NCBI RefSeq assembly: GCF_003589595.1
Contig: NW_020653852.1
Location: 852,737 to 916,736 of the forward strand
Length of the DNA stretch: 64,000 nucleotides
DNA from: Hyposmocoma kahamanoa
Lineage: Eukaryota > Arthropoda > Insecta > Lepidoptera > Cosmopterigidae
Reading direction: 5' to 3'
Positions 42,675-56,160 of this stretch are shown piece by piece (the stretch's first letter is position 1; each line of letters starts with the position of its first letter). The notes under the pieces are model-generated. The model worked only from the letters and a program-made list of their open reading frames with translations, was not told where the DNA came from and made no database searches. The translations under genes and the position numbers were made by a program.

Positions 42675-43310
42675 TAATATCAAGTGACGGGACGAACAAG
42701 TCGTGCGCCTGATGGTAAGCTAAGCCTGTCCATAACAGTTGCAGCTTTAAACCGCAACTGCCTCAGTGGCCGAACGTTTATCATGCCGGACTGCGACGCA
42801 GAGGTCCTAGGCTCGATTCATTCGAATATTTGTATGGCCTACAATTTATTACTCTCGTGAGTTTGGGTGTAATTTGTGGTTTTCTACGTATGTGTGTGTC
42901 TATGGCACCCGCGATACGGGGTTTCCCTAGTGCGGGGCTATAAGTGTGTGCATCATTATTGTTATTATTATTATTATTAGATATGATGGGCACTGCCACT
43001 GCGCCCATCACCCTGAGACATAACTTGACAAGTCCCATGTACCTGTAATTTCATCAGCACCCTTACCCTTCAAAATCGGAACACAGTAATGCTGACATTA
43101 CTGCTTGGTGGCAGAAACAGGTAAGGTGGCAGTACTTCCCTGGACGAAATCCTTCACGAGGAGCTCTACTGCTACTTGTATCGTGGTGAAGGGATTTGAC
43201 AATCGGCGTAAGGTACTCGTCGATTATTGCCCAAATTGCACCAGATGTTAAGGAAGAAGAATGATTCGTCTTACGGAGAGACTCTTTTCGTGCACCCAAG
43301 TAGACTTACA
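42675..43310 (-). repeat. repeat B plus B-long extension, split by SINE-A
   Basis: The minus-strand repeat B starts at the T-run near 42670 (GACGGGACGAACAAGTCGTG), is broken at about 42756, and resumes at about 42983 (GGCACTGCCACTGCGCCCAT). It continues through TTACTGCTTGGTGGCAG and GAGCTCTACTGCTACTTGTA into the extension (43180-43305) shared with 25092 and 30253. Confidence 0.8.
42757..42982 (+). mobile_element. SINE-A inserted in repeat B
   Basis: ACTGCCTCAGTGGCCGAACG with a damaged B box (GCTCGATTCATTC), the body ending GTGCGGGGCTATAAGTGTGT and an ATT microsatellite. Both broken ends of repeat B match across it. Confidence 0.82.
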
Positions 43311-43347
43311 GAACAAGGAGAAAAAAATAAAAATTATTTTTGTAATT

Positions 43348-43555
43348 AATAATTTTCAGGCAAGTTTCTTGTACTCAATTTTGTGACAGTTTTTTTTATT
43401 TAATTCCTCGAATATATCCTCGTGAAATATTAAAGAATATTTCAAGTTACCACACTCGAATATTAAATAATAGTTCATGATGATATTCTATAAATATTTA
43501 AATAAAAAGAAATTGTCACCAAAATTGAGTACAAAAAACTTACCTGAAAATAACC
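43348..43555. mobile_element. foldback MITE, about 205 bp
   Basis: Arms 43348-43400 (AATTTTCAGGCAAGTTTCTT) and 43501-43553 (complement AGGTAAGTTTTTTGTACTC) pair over about 50 bp including GTACTCAATTTT. The middle is AT-rich. No target duplication is certain. Confidence 0.68.
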
Positions 43556-43950
43556 CTAATCATAATGTTGTTTTATTACTTACTATATAAAATTTGGGTA
43601 CGTGCTTTATATACTAACTTACATACAGCACCACAAGAGTTTAGTGCCATAAAATTATTTATATTATTATCTATGGAATACGTCCAATCAGAGAAACTGC
43701 AGACTATGTCTCTCCTTAGAGAGACTAGAGCGCGAAGAAACTTCGTTTCATTATATGAACTCTAACTATCGCCTCCTCAGAGGATAATTTCCTTTGCAGA
43801 TAATGCAGTTATATAACGAAATAACACGTGGAAACTTTGTTCAATTGTTGTTGAGATTATTGTTGTAGTTAGTTTTTCTGAAGGGTGCAGTTTAAATGGA
43901 GGTTCAAAAGAATTAACTTAAGCGTTGACACAAAGCTTTTTTCAACGGTA
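43556..43950. other. no gene seen
   Basis: No recognised repeat or exon. Confidence 0.3.
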
Positions 43951-44156
43951 AAGCCGTGGTAGCTTAACGGTTTGACCTACTGCCTCTCAAAGAGGGGCGT
44001 GGGTTCGATTCCGGGTTTTCACCTCTTTTCGGTGAAATACATCGTGAGGGAACTTGCGCTCATCAAGCAATGTAATGAAGTGTGTGCAGTTCCTAACCCG
44101 CATTATTAAACTAAAGCCCAAACCCATCCATTGTGTGAGAAGACCTGAGCTCAACA
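43951..44156 (+). mobile_element. SINE-G variant
   Basis: The tRNA-like head GCCGTGGTAGCTTAACGGTT and B box GGGTTCGATTCCGGG are well kept. The body (GGTGAAATACATCGTGAGGG, then CAGTTCCTAACCCGCATTAT) differs from 59908, so it is a subfamily. Confidence 0.72.
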
Positions 44157-44216
44157 GAAGCAGAATAAAGTTTAATGATGTCAGTACAGTACTAAAAAAA
44201 ACGTTCTCAAAAGCCA

Positions 44217-44408
44217 TTCATCCCCTAGTGTGCTACCCTTAGAGGTGGAATATTATCTTCAAATTTAAATGGAACCACTGCCGAGGTGCTCTCTTTCCAA
44301 CAAAAAAGGAATCATCAAAAAATAGAGTTTTCGTGTAACGTGTATACATACAAAAAAGAACACGCAGTGGAATTAAGAACGTCCTCCTTTTTTTTTGAAG
44401 TCGGTTAA
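44217..44408 (-). repeat. repeat D copy
   Basis: CATCCCCTAGTGTGCTACCC, TCTTTCCAACAAAAAAGGAA and TTTTGAAGTCGGTTAATA. Confidence 0.8.
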
Positions 44409-45206
44409 TATTATTTCTTCTTAAAATACAGAAATAACATAATTAGTTATGTGCACAAAAATATTAAATACTCAAAACGTTGCCGTTTCCCTGTCTTGTA
44501 ACCGTTTGCTTGCTGCACCAGGCTGAGGTGCGGATGCACCAGCACCAGCTACCACATTAGTTAATTGAACCACTTGTTACTAGATTTCTGTACTTCAGCA
44601 AACGGCGTTTTAGAGATGGTAGTTAATTCCAGTACTTATTCGCTGCGAAACGAAAGCTGCCGCTGTACAGAGTTAAATGAGGAAAAGTTAATAATATAAA
44701 TTACTATACAAGTACTATGTCCGACCAAGCATTAGGCGTACAAATGCATTGAGGGTATATTGAATAAAATAATAATCAAAAAGGTTTATACATGACATGA
44801 CTTTTACGCCAGTTTCTCGATCTTTCGTGGTTATTCACTATAAGTAATGCAATAGGAGACTTCTGGTTCGTTTGCCGTAGGAACCATTTTAGGAAAGAAT
44901 TATCGTTTCTCTGATTTGAATAATTAAGTATTCGATGTGATTCTATAAAGCAATCGTGCAAAGATAAATTGGAAAATATTTTGCAGTCTTTAGAAGTGGA
45001 TAGAATTAAAGACAGTAACGATACAATGAAACGTTGTAGAATCTAATATTATTTTGCCAAATTTGACATTAAATTTCATATATCAACAGCACTATTATGA
45101 AAAACAGACACAAATATCATCTTCATCAATAAAGAGACTCGAATGTAAAAGAAACTACTAATATTTATTGTTGGTATTGTCTAAAATTCTGTTTAGTTTT
45201 ATCATT

Positions 45207-45372
45207 AATTATTCTTAATTTTATTTTAATAATGTAGAGTTTTATTACAAATTATTCTTAATTTATTTTAATAGTGTAGAGTTTTATTACAAATTATTCT
45301 TAATTTTATTTTAATAATGTAAAGATTTATTACTACCAATTATTTTTAATTTAATTTGAATAATGTAGTTAG
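45207..45372. repeat. tandem repeat, 43-bp unit, about 3.8 copies
   Basis: Units begin AATTATTCTTAATTTTATTT at about 45207, 45250, 45292 and 45338 and end with TGTAGAGTTTTATTAC. The fourth is diverged. A local minisatellite. Confidence 0.8.
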
Positions 45373-48300
45373 TAAAGTAAGGACATATCTGCCCTCAGAA
45401 TGTTGCAGTGCCCCCACGGGGTGTTACATGTCAAGTACCATTAGTAAGAGAACACTTATTATATGTAATTTGCAATAAAGAATATGAATATGAGTGACTA
45501 AATTCAAAATGTGATATACAATACTGACTAGATTAAATAATAATAAGTTACGTAGACGAGCCTATTATGCCATTTGGTTGGTGCCAAATATGACAATATA
45601 AAAGTTTTATATCGTACATATTTTTTATTTATAGATTTCCAAATATCACTATTTGAATTCGTCACTTTATTATTGAAGGTACAAAATATTCCCGGAATCA
45701 TGATCGTAGGAATAAGAAAAGTGTCGCATGTAATAACAGCGTCTATGTAAGTGAATGGTCGATATAAATCACTCCCCGGGGCCTCGGCCGGACAGAAAAT
45801 ATCAATCAGTCAAAATGTAAGTGATGTGAGAAGCTAGCAGCCACCAGTGGTCGGGCCCCAGGACGCGATGACTCCGCTCTTTCCATCTAAACTCGTCAAT
45901 ACATCAATGCTTGTTATCTTTCCTATACAATAATTGTTTAATGCCCAATACAACACGGAATACAGTTCAAAACAATTTTACTTCCAAGACCATACAAAAC
46001 TGTTTGCTTATCTCGATCACCAACCAAATTAATAACATTACAATTACTTCTCCTAATTGGACAGAAAATACTTTAAAAAAGGCTAAAGCTGCGATAGGAA
46101 CTGTTGTTAAAAAGGTATTTAAAATTATCTGCGGTTGTAAAGAAACTGCGAGATAAAATAGAACGGATGGACAGGTATAAGATTTTTTGTAATAAACTGG
46201 TCCCTTTTAAACACTACTTGGAAGGACTAGTGAGTCTGTTGGACAAAAATAAGCCTTATGGCCATTGGAATAAGGGAATCGACCGAGATAATGACAAGAG
46301 TACTTACTCAAGCATTAAAATTGACAGGAAACCAGCACGAAGGACAATTATCTACAGAAAATTAACGGAGACTTAATAAAAATACCTATTAACCATTGTT
46401 TAAAGGATTTAATGCATACCAAAATCAAAACAAAATACGAATTAACGTTCTTTTTAATCTTCAGAAATATATTTAAAAAAAGAAAACATAAACTGAGAAT
46501 TACTCAGTGTTATTATTGAAAGAATCCACCCTAAACATAATCGTATAGAATAGACGACATCGAGCATAAAGAACAAGATGGATAGTCCGAAAAAAACACA
46601 AACGAACAAATCAAAACAATATCTCAACTTATCCATCCGTACCGTGAATCCATTTTACTATTTGTAAAATGACCCTTTCTCGAGGGACTGAGAAGACCAG
46701 AAACAGAAAAAAATGAAGGGTAAACTCACACAAGCACGTTTACACATAGAATTCAACACATTGACGAGCAAAAAATAAACGTAGAGTAGAATTTACGACT
46801 AATTGTGAACTAGAAGTGACGGATATTGAAACTTATAGCGATCGAAATAAAACATAGTTTGCCATGGACCACTAGAGCGATAGCAGTGATAAAAGATCAG
46901 CTGTTTAGACGAGTTTGGTAAAGGGCACGGAGGATACAGGCTTGTGTTGATTTGGGACAAACATTTGGTAGGAGCATGGCTTTTGACGCGTATACAAATC
47001 AGATATATCCTTTAACTCAATAATATTGAAAAGCACAAACGCAACAATAAATTGGGAACATGATTGGTACCACCGGCGCTGATGAACTCGCGGGGGAGCT
47101 CCGAAAGGGACTGTCAGTTTATATTAAACTTTTCTTTAGATTGCCCTCGTCGAATTGTTTTGTTGTGAAATTTTCGAAATTTACACGAGAAAGATAATTG
47201 TGATTTGTAATTAAATTTGTTGTAGGTTTAAAGCAATTTCGTTTGTGAATCTAATAACTGGACTCGAATAACAGCACATTGGTATAACTATAACGCTCCC
47301 GGAGTAATTGTAGCTAAAGTAATAGCATCACGCGGTGCCCCAATAATTATCGCCACATGCGATGCATTGTAAACGAGTAATTTACACTTGCCGGCGGTGT
47401 GTGGAGGCCACACGGAGTGCTCGAGGGCCTGGCGTCGCTCAGGGCGCATTGTTGGTGCCAGAGCCACTCCAAACGGCCTGGCCCTGTGTGTGTGACCCTT
47501 TACAGCGAATACAAGGGAGATGACCACGTGTTTGGCAAAGGGGTGAAATGCTTTATCCAGCTTCGTTCGGGATCGGATTTGTGGCTCGTTTGAAAGTATA
47601 ATTATTGAGCCAAGCGGGGTATTTACTCTCTCTTTATGGCGCCAATAAAAACTGGGTAATGACTAAGTTTAGGGTGAGGATGATTTTCAACAGATATGGA
47701 GCATATACGGTATAGACATTCGACATTATTTTTTTTATTTAGTCCAGTAACTAGAAAAGACGGGAACCAATTAAATTTGAGAAGGTGCTTATTTACGATA
47801 CGCGTTAACTTAGATTAAACTTCTCGGAGCTTTCCAAATGTAACCGTAATGTAATGATACATAGTATGTACTTTCTAGTTTTCTCTATTAATTATAATTT
47901 TACGAGTCCTCGCGTAAGTGCGAATTTAAATAATTCAACTCTATTTTCATTAGGTATTCCTATTCGTCGAAGCCCTCAGTAAAACTTAATTTATTCTGTC
48001 GGGTATTTGTGTTCGTGAACCCATTACATCCCCAATGGAATATCCCCGGCCAAAAAAGTTCATAGAAATCATCTAACATTTCTCAGAACTACCTGTTGCA
48101 ACACAAAAGCGGTTTTTTGGTGTATGAAAAAGTTCCCTTAGATCTACAATCTTTTCATTTACGATCATCGAAATCCGTTGATCACTCACCACTAACAAAA
48201 TAGGGCACATTCTTGTTTGAACGATAAGAATACCAGCTGAAAGGTTGAAGCAAAAAATATGGTAAAAATAAAACAAAACTTTATCATTACGATCGTTTAG

Positions 48301-50817
48301 AAATAGCCTCTGGGGATTCCATAAATCAATATCGGGCATGGAAGTTAAATGGGAGTAGAGAGTACTCAATAGTTGCATTAAACTTCAAACGTATTTGAGA
48401 GTTCCCTGAAATCATTAGCTATCGTTATACATGTTAAGGTATGTTCAATTTAACTCAATATTCTATTTTCCCTAGCTACAGGTGCTTGGTTAACTCTTGA
48501 TTACCTTTTAAGGAAGTTGAAAAAAGGTTGAAGTATCACAAGTGATGATGTCCTAATGTTTGTTTTTCATATAAGTTGTCCAAATTAAAAAAATATTTCG
48601 TTTCAATTTTAACTTTAATGCTATTTCAATCTGCAGTAAAATTTCGAAAGTATCTCTATTCATCTAGTTTCCTGACGGCGGCGCTGCAGTAAAAACTAAA
48701 GTGCTTTTATAAAGTTAGAACGTTTCCAGAGACGTCAACAGTTGCCAAAATTCACTCAGTCTCGTCTGCGAGTAAATCTGCGCAGTCGCGCGGCCACCAA
48801 CGGAAACTTCCAACGAATATTCAAAAAAGGTTTACCAAATAAAATTTCATCTCACGAACAGTCGGCAACTGCCAAACTTGGCTCCAACTTCTTCAACTAG
48901 TCTTCTATAAAGCGTCTGTAACATCTGTTGTATGGACAGCCTCACCAATATGTCTTTGCCTGAGCAATACACTCTAAATCTCAGCAGTAAGAGCTATTTC
49001 CCTTTAAGCAGAGTTCAAGATAAGTTAGTTTAGACTTAGGTTGGTTTTGTACTTTCTCGATAGACTTTGAGCTTGTTCATAAAAACAAAAGGGTATAAAT
49101 GTTGGAATAAAAGTGAATAATTTGGGAACTTTCAAATTAAATTCAAACGGTGTATTTACGGTGCGAATATTTCAGTCCAAATTGAGTTTCGTGGTTTACT
49201 TTTCATTAGCTGGCTATAGCTTTGGGATTTCATGCCTTACAACCAAGCGTTTAGATTATTATCTTTTATTGATGTTTCTTAACAAATATTTGTCAGGTTT
49301 AAAAAGGATTATTAATTCTTTAATTTTTCCTTTTATTATTCTCAACGGTTACGTCGTCATTGCCAAGCTCGTTTTAATGGTAGGGCTGAGCAACCATTTA
49401 TAGGTAATGTAAGTCAAATCTTAATTCGTTGCCCTAATTAGTAGTCGCATCGAGTTTGAACAACCCCGCCGGAATAAATCCAATACAATCCGTATGGCAG
49501 AAGTATGCACTCGTTTACAAGTTAAATCGACGGGGAACAGTCCGGGTAATTAATTGGGGGAGCGGGAATTTCCGGGACAAACACTAGTGTCGTTGGCTGC
49601 AGCCGGAGCTACGAAGCGCTCTTGAGGAAATTAAAAGAAGTTAGTTTACTTACTTACTGCTCGCCCATTTAAAGTAGAATTCGTTCGCTTTGCTGAAATT
49701 ATAACGACGCTAGAAAAACTGCGTAGCGTAATTTACAGTACTTTTATCGAGTTTGGAGTTACGGTGCGGAAAAATGTCATCACTAACTGATGAGTGAGTT
49801 GAGTAGGACACAAGTAATCCTTTAGATGATTTTTACATTTCAGTTAACGTCAAACTTTGTGCAGAAGAGATTCTGGAGTATTTTGCGAAAAGTTGAAAAG
49901 ATTTAGTCACGGATGAAGGTTCAGCATTGTCGGAAAGTATACCAAAATTTTTGTTACTACGAGTATGTTTATTATTAATTACTTCACCGATGCGTTTTTC
50001 GAGAAATTATCCATCGTGACCACAGTGATTTCTTATTTCATCCCTTTTTTACACACCTACCAGATATTTTCAAATCTCGCTTGCAATTTTCCCACAAGTA
50101 TAGATAGTAACGAAAATAAAATGAACAATATCCATTAAGAAAGCTGGGAGGTTTTCTTGCTCGATGTATGCGATGTCTCGGCAGAAGCGGCGCTTGTTCC
50201 GCGCCGCGTGTTTATGTATGAACAGTTCTCGACCGTATTAGCTGCACGAGCCACTTTAATTATTGTCAACTCAACTAATAGACGTGCACCGAGATGTTGC
50301 CCCTCTTAATTGGATCTTTTGTTTTCACCGGCAAACGTTGATGCTGCAGTACGTTTCCCAGCAAATATTGCCATAGCCAACATTTAGCAGGGTTTTTTGA
50401 CCCGCACAAAGCTGGATAAGTTTAGGAATTTCTGTAATAAGTTTAACCGTTTGTTTACACTAGAAAGCACCGTACCGGCGACTGGTGTTTACCGGTGTTT
50501 AAATTAACAATACATGTTCTGTAAAACAGACGTTGAAGCAAGCTCACGTAAGACAAGTTTTCTAGTTAATTCTGTGTTGCAAAGGGCAAGGTTAATCAAG
50601 TGCAGCAACTGCAAGACCGTTACCCGAGAGTAGAGCCCCCTCCCCCGCGCACGTTTCGCCCCCTCGCCGTCCGACCACGCAGCGAAAACAATTCACTGAG
50701 ATAAGAGCTACTTGCAACAAACCATTTGTTGTCCAACAAATCTCTGAAACGGCTACAACTAGCAACAAATAGCAGTAATTCAGAACCGCCACTCTAATTC
50801 ACAATTAATGCCCACTC

Positions 50818-50850
50818 TAAACCGGTTAAGATGCAGTTTAAACCGGTTAA
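50818..50850. promoter_or_regulatory. paired Grainyhead-like sites
   Basis: Two AACCGGTT palindromes at 50820-50827 and 50841-50848, each in the context TAAACCGGTTAAG, lie 21 bp apart, about two helical turns. AACCGGTT is the established Grainyhead/CP2 consensus. Binding here is inferred only. Confidence 0.35.
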
Positions 50851-52048
50851 GGATCTCCTAACTAATGGAACTTACTCAGCGCTAAATTAAAAAGGATTAG
50901 GTGGAAACATAAAAAGAACTAGCTCGCCTTATGAAGAGTAATTTGCTTCTACCTGCACTACTCTTAGCGGAGTCCGACGTCCATTATGCAATTATCATTG
51001 TAAAATATCACAATGCTCATAATTAGCCTTTGTAATGTACCAGTTTATTATGGAACACTTTACAAATGCTAATGGGATAGCAGATGATGAAAAAACATAA
51101 TTATTTGCAGATGGGTGTGGTCTCTAGAATGGATGGAGACATCGTATGAAAGCTGATGTTTTTGTTCAAAGCCTTACTGCTTAGTCTATCATTAAGGCTT
51201 ACAATATACCTATTACCATATTATCTTTATTTGGATATGACCAATGATTTACTAACATCACAATCTAGAGGTCACATTGATGTTTTTTAGAATATTTATG
51301 GACTTCACACCAATATCACACACTTCAACTCGTCTCTTCATTAGTATTGTCAAATTTATATCTAGGTGTTAGTCTCTATGTACATAAGGTTTAAGTTTGT
51401 AGGTTTAAATTGTTCTTTTATTCCTTGCATCAAAATGATTACATCTTAGGTTTCAAGAGCTTAAATTATATTTCAGATATAGATAGAATTGCGTGTTGTT
51501 TTGTACATCTAAAGAAATAAATAAAAATAAAATATGCTGTGTCTATTGATATAGCGATTAACGCTTTGTGGTTATTTGTACTGTGCAGTGATCAATAATC
51601 GAATAATTACAAGATGTCATCAGAGAAGCCGAGATTTGCTTTAAGAGGTGTGTGAGAAAAAACGGCTTAGCGGCAGCTGCCCGATGGGTTGGTAATGATG
51701 ATGTATGACGGATCGATACCCCGTCTCGTGTGGGAACCGGGAACCCACTTCGCGAAGCCGAATTTATTTGTAATGCGAATTGACGCTTCATTAGTTGATA
51801 ATACAAGTTGCGAACTCGGTTGTAAACACATTTTGGGGTGATAAATTAATCCAATTTATTTTTTTATTTCAGCAAGAGCGTAAAGCACGAAATGGTCTCG
51901 GCTTTAGTACGAGTCTGGTATCAAAACTAGATGAAAACTGTATAATGGATTACCTGCCGTTCACCCCAAGGTCGTGATAGAAATTGTACGCAAATACATT
52001 CATAAGTTAGCAAACCACTGTGTAGTAAAATAATTTAATTATTAAATA

Positions 52049-52092
52049 AATGTGTGTGCGTGTGTGGTGCGTACGCGCGTGCGTGTGTGTGA
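52049..52092. repeat. GT-rich microsatellite
   Basis: TGTGTGTGCGTGTGTGG and following GCGTGTGTGTG. Confidence 0.8.
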
Positions 52093-55000
52093 CGATCTCG
52101 TTGGCTGCGGCCACAAGCAATACGAGAAGGTCCCAGAGTGTTCTGGACGGTAATCACGGTGTTATATCATAAATAATACTATAGTTTTACAGATATATAG
52201 ATAACGCATTTATTAAGTTCAAACATTTACCACATTTAAACACAACAATATAAAACAATAAATAAAGAAAAAATGATACAAAACAGAAATTAAAACTAAC
52301 ATTGAAAACAAAACGAACAAAAAAAAAAGAAGTCAAATAACCTGATCAATAAAGAAAATAACAGCTCGTTTGTGCTACAGCAAGCCAAATAGGTCATAGC
52401 TCACAGCGAGTTTCGCCCAAAAGCGACTCCACACTTTCTATTGTCTACGTATTTGTGTTGACACAATTATTATTTTATTATATGAATACTTAATTTTTAT
52501 TAAACATTAAAGCAACGCTGTAAGCAATTTCGAAATCGTTGTTGTTAATTAGTAACAAATCACAATCGAGGCAGGCAGATGTTCCAGTGATTATGAACAA
52601 GGGGCATTTGGACGAATAAGGCTTGTTGTTAATTACTCAAAAGCTCTCACCTCTGACGCAGAGCTAATAAAGCTATATTTGCGATCTACCTCTGTGTATT
52701 AGCGAGCAAGCGTCGCAGCCGCACAAATTAATCAAAGGGAAATATTCATGCCGACACATGCCATGAAATGATAATGAGCCCGTATCGCGTTGCCGGCGGC
52801 AGGCGGCGCAGGCGGCCGCGATTTACATCAAATGTCACCTCTATCTCTGCAGTACCGGTCATGCATGTCCATCTAACAATAATACATTGAATACGGAATT
52901 CATTATTTATTATTATTGTAGGTTTATGTTGTTTTTCATTGCTCTGTCGATACTTGCTTCCGCCTTATGCTATTAACGTGATATAGCTAACATTTACATT
53001 GTCATTTTGTCGTCTATTTTAATCAGGCAATGTACTAGTATCAATAGAAAACGATATCTTGTAGTGGATGCTTTCATTACGAGGATTCCATAACACTTCA
53101 GTGTCACGGCCAATATCGCAAAGGAATCTTGCAATACAGACGTTTGCCGCTCACCCTGCGAGATTGTATATAGCCGCCGCCGCTCATAAGGTTGGACACG
53201 GAGCATGTAAAACAATACGTTTTACAACAGAATGCCTATCTGCGAGAACAATTAGTATAGAGAAATTGCTTCTGACCCTCTTGTATTCCGGAGCAGATAG
53301 CCGTCGTTGTCAATTGTCATATTTCTGAAGTAGTTCAACCAGAAGCAGAGATAAAGGACCAAAGCCAATGGAACTCCGTTGGGGTCACTTATACCCGCTG
53401 ACTGAACCTTTTAGATAGTTAAGGAAGTAAAGGGATTCTATGTATTGTTATCGGGCAATTTGCGGGTTGCGTTTAAATGAGTTTACGTTATGTCTTGGAA
53501 GCTGAGAATCGTTTACAGAAAACTTTCAAGAGTAAACGAAGCAATAGGGATGTATTTACTCGCGTTATGTGTATAGGGGGGTTAATGATACCAGAGAGTA
53601 TATCATGAAAGCAAAGCGTCCTGTGACGTAGCAAATGTTACCGCAAACTTGTTTGAGATAGCAATGTTTGCTCAAGTCGGCTGTACGCACTCGTCGCAAG
53701 TAAGATCCCGAGTTAGCAGTCTGCTTACGAGGGAGCCGGGTGATATTTAGCCGAGTCATATAACTGACATCAAGCGTAGTGAATTTAACAGCTAACTGCA
53801 TTTAATTTAGTACGAATACGTACGTAGCGAGAGACAGTACCTCAGAGTTAATTGAAAATTGCTGTCAAGAGCCCCACCTGATGAGAAATGCGCATCTCTC
53901 CGGTAGCTCGGTACTTAGCGAGAACGCAATTCGAGTTTCGAATTGTATTTCGTGTACGATTAACTGGAGTATGCACCTCGTATTTACTGCCTAGATTACT
54001 TTTGAATCTCCTGTTTGGAATTGAAGGGAATTAGCCTTTGTTTCGTTTGAGTGTGCTAATTCGATTTGTTACTTCGTATAGATCTGTCTTGTTCGAGTCC
54101 GGCGCCAAAATGAAGTGCTCGTGACGTTATTGCCTGAGCTCCAATAAAAGTACAAGTACGAGTGGAAAGTTGAGAGCGTGTGGAGTGTGCAGCGAGGAGC
54201 GGCTATTGCGGCGAGCGAAGACGGCGGCGGCTGCGCGGCGCCGCAGGTGGCTGCCCCTGACAGGTCAATTTCCAATTACCGCGCAGCTCGCCACATCACT
54301 GCGAATGCCTAAATTAAATTTTATTCATTGCAAAAAAGACTGATTTGTTTAGCTCGATGAATTGCTTAGATAAGGCGGAAAAATTGATTTCGCTTTGGGC
54401 GGAAACGAAATGTGGCGCATGAGTAATGAATGTACTGAATGAATAACTCTTGCATGTTGTATTATGTTTGTGTGTATTGGGAAAGTGGATTTGGGCCGAT
54501 TATAACATTGGGATATGTCTCCATTTGGCGTCTGAACGAAATTGTAGAAAAAATAGAACATTCTTTCATTGCAGCCTGGATTTCGTCAACAGCTCATTTC
54601 GTAACCATTGGTAAGCATCACAATAAACAACGAGCAATAAAAATAGTGCCAGTGTAGATCCAATCGAAGCCAGCCAGCGTGGCGCTATAAAGCTCCTCAG
54701 GCCCACGCCGCCTCCGCCTCGCCGCCGTCGCCGTCGCCGGGTAAATATTTACATACACTGGCAGCACTACAGCCAACATTTATACTCTGTAACGCACGCA
54801 TTATATTGGGCTCCAAGGAAATTGATATATCAAACGATGCGTTACCCCAGTTGTCTTAGCCAAACATTGTTGGGGATGCAAAAGCAAACATAATTCGGTA
54901 AACGCTGGGAGCAACACAGGCACCGGCGCCGGCACCGGGCTGTACTTGGAGTTTGATTTTACTCGTGCCTACATACAGTTTATGGTTATTGCTGGGGGAA

Positions 55001-56082
55001 ACAAACAGTCAATCAGTTTATATATATATTCCGAATGGACTATGTGAGTTTGAGGGATGAGTAAACATTGTATGTTTGACGGAATAATAACCGAAGATAC
55101 TATCGATAGTAATTTGACTTATAAACATAACAACGATGTTAAAGATGTCTTTACAAAATTAAACTTGAACTTTAGAATAATTGCAGTCGTGAAACAGATA
55201 TTTTAGATAATATATCGAGCAGTAAAAGCCGGAATGATACATTTGAAGCGCGGAGGGCCCATTGACGAGGGCAATAAACGGAAACCAATTCAGACGCTCG
55301 ATAACTTTGTTGACATAAAACAACAGTTTATAAAAAGAAGTCACGCAGGATTTCAGAATGTAACCGTTGCCGCCATATTGATTTATAGCGCGTGTAAATT
55401 TAGCTTGGACCCATTAAAAGTAAATCAAAGTGGGTAGTAAATCGTCAAAGCACACGAGAGCAACTATTAGGTGGTGAGCTCTGGCCAAACTTTTCTGATC
55501 TCTCGTTCTGTCTAATTCGCAAAACACTGCCGGAGGCTGGCGGGTCCAGGATGGCTGGTGTTTTGTCTCAAATAAAACTCGGCGCGGTTTCACACAGACC
55601 GCTTTTGTGCAGTCAACGTTTAGTTTACTGTATGCAATCGCGATACAGTTTAAATCCGACGATTTATATTTATTAAAACTTCATTTTAACAGCGCTTTTA
55701 GGTAGAAACTATCTAAACCGAGCATTGTGCAATGCAGCTATCGAAGCTTGGACCTATTTCGCCTCTTGCGAGAGTACTAATGAACGACGCAATTTCCCAG
55801 GAATAATATTGATGTTAGTGTGAAAGTCCAACTTTGCACGTTTCTGCGAAACAATGATAGAGGAAACAGGAGAATGTTTACACTAACATCGCGGTAATTG
55901 TGATACGACGCGCAGTTAATACTGCGCACAAATCGTGATTTTTGCACCAAAGCTATGAATCCCTTACCAAGGTTCGTATTTATAAATGCAGCTTAAGTCG
56001 AGCGATTTTAAAATTTTACTTAGGATATTTATAATAACAAGTGTCTTTGTTATTGAATTCTTAAGTATTTTTTCGAATCTAA

Positions 56083-56160
56083 AACTCGTTTATTCATTTT
56101 TTAAACTAACCACCGTTTTGGGTTCTTTACAGATCCCATGGTTACGGACGACTGAGATGG
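56083..56160 (-). repeat. foldback C, single arm
   Basis: CATTTTTTAAACTAACCACC, then GTTTTGGGTTCTTTACAG and ATCCCATGGTTACGG. Diverged. Confidence 0.55.

Noticed and set aside
45207..45372. CRISPR-like array
   Set aside because: Unit-to-unit tandem copies with no spacers in eukaryotic AT-rich DNA; a minisatellite.
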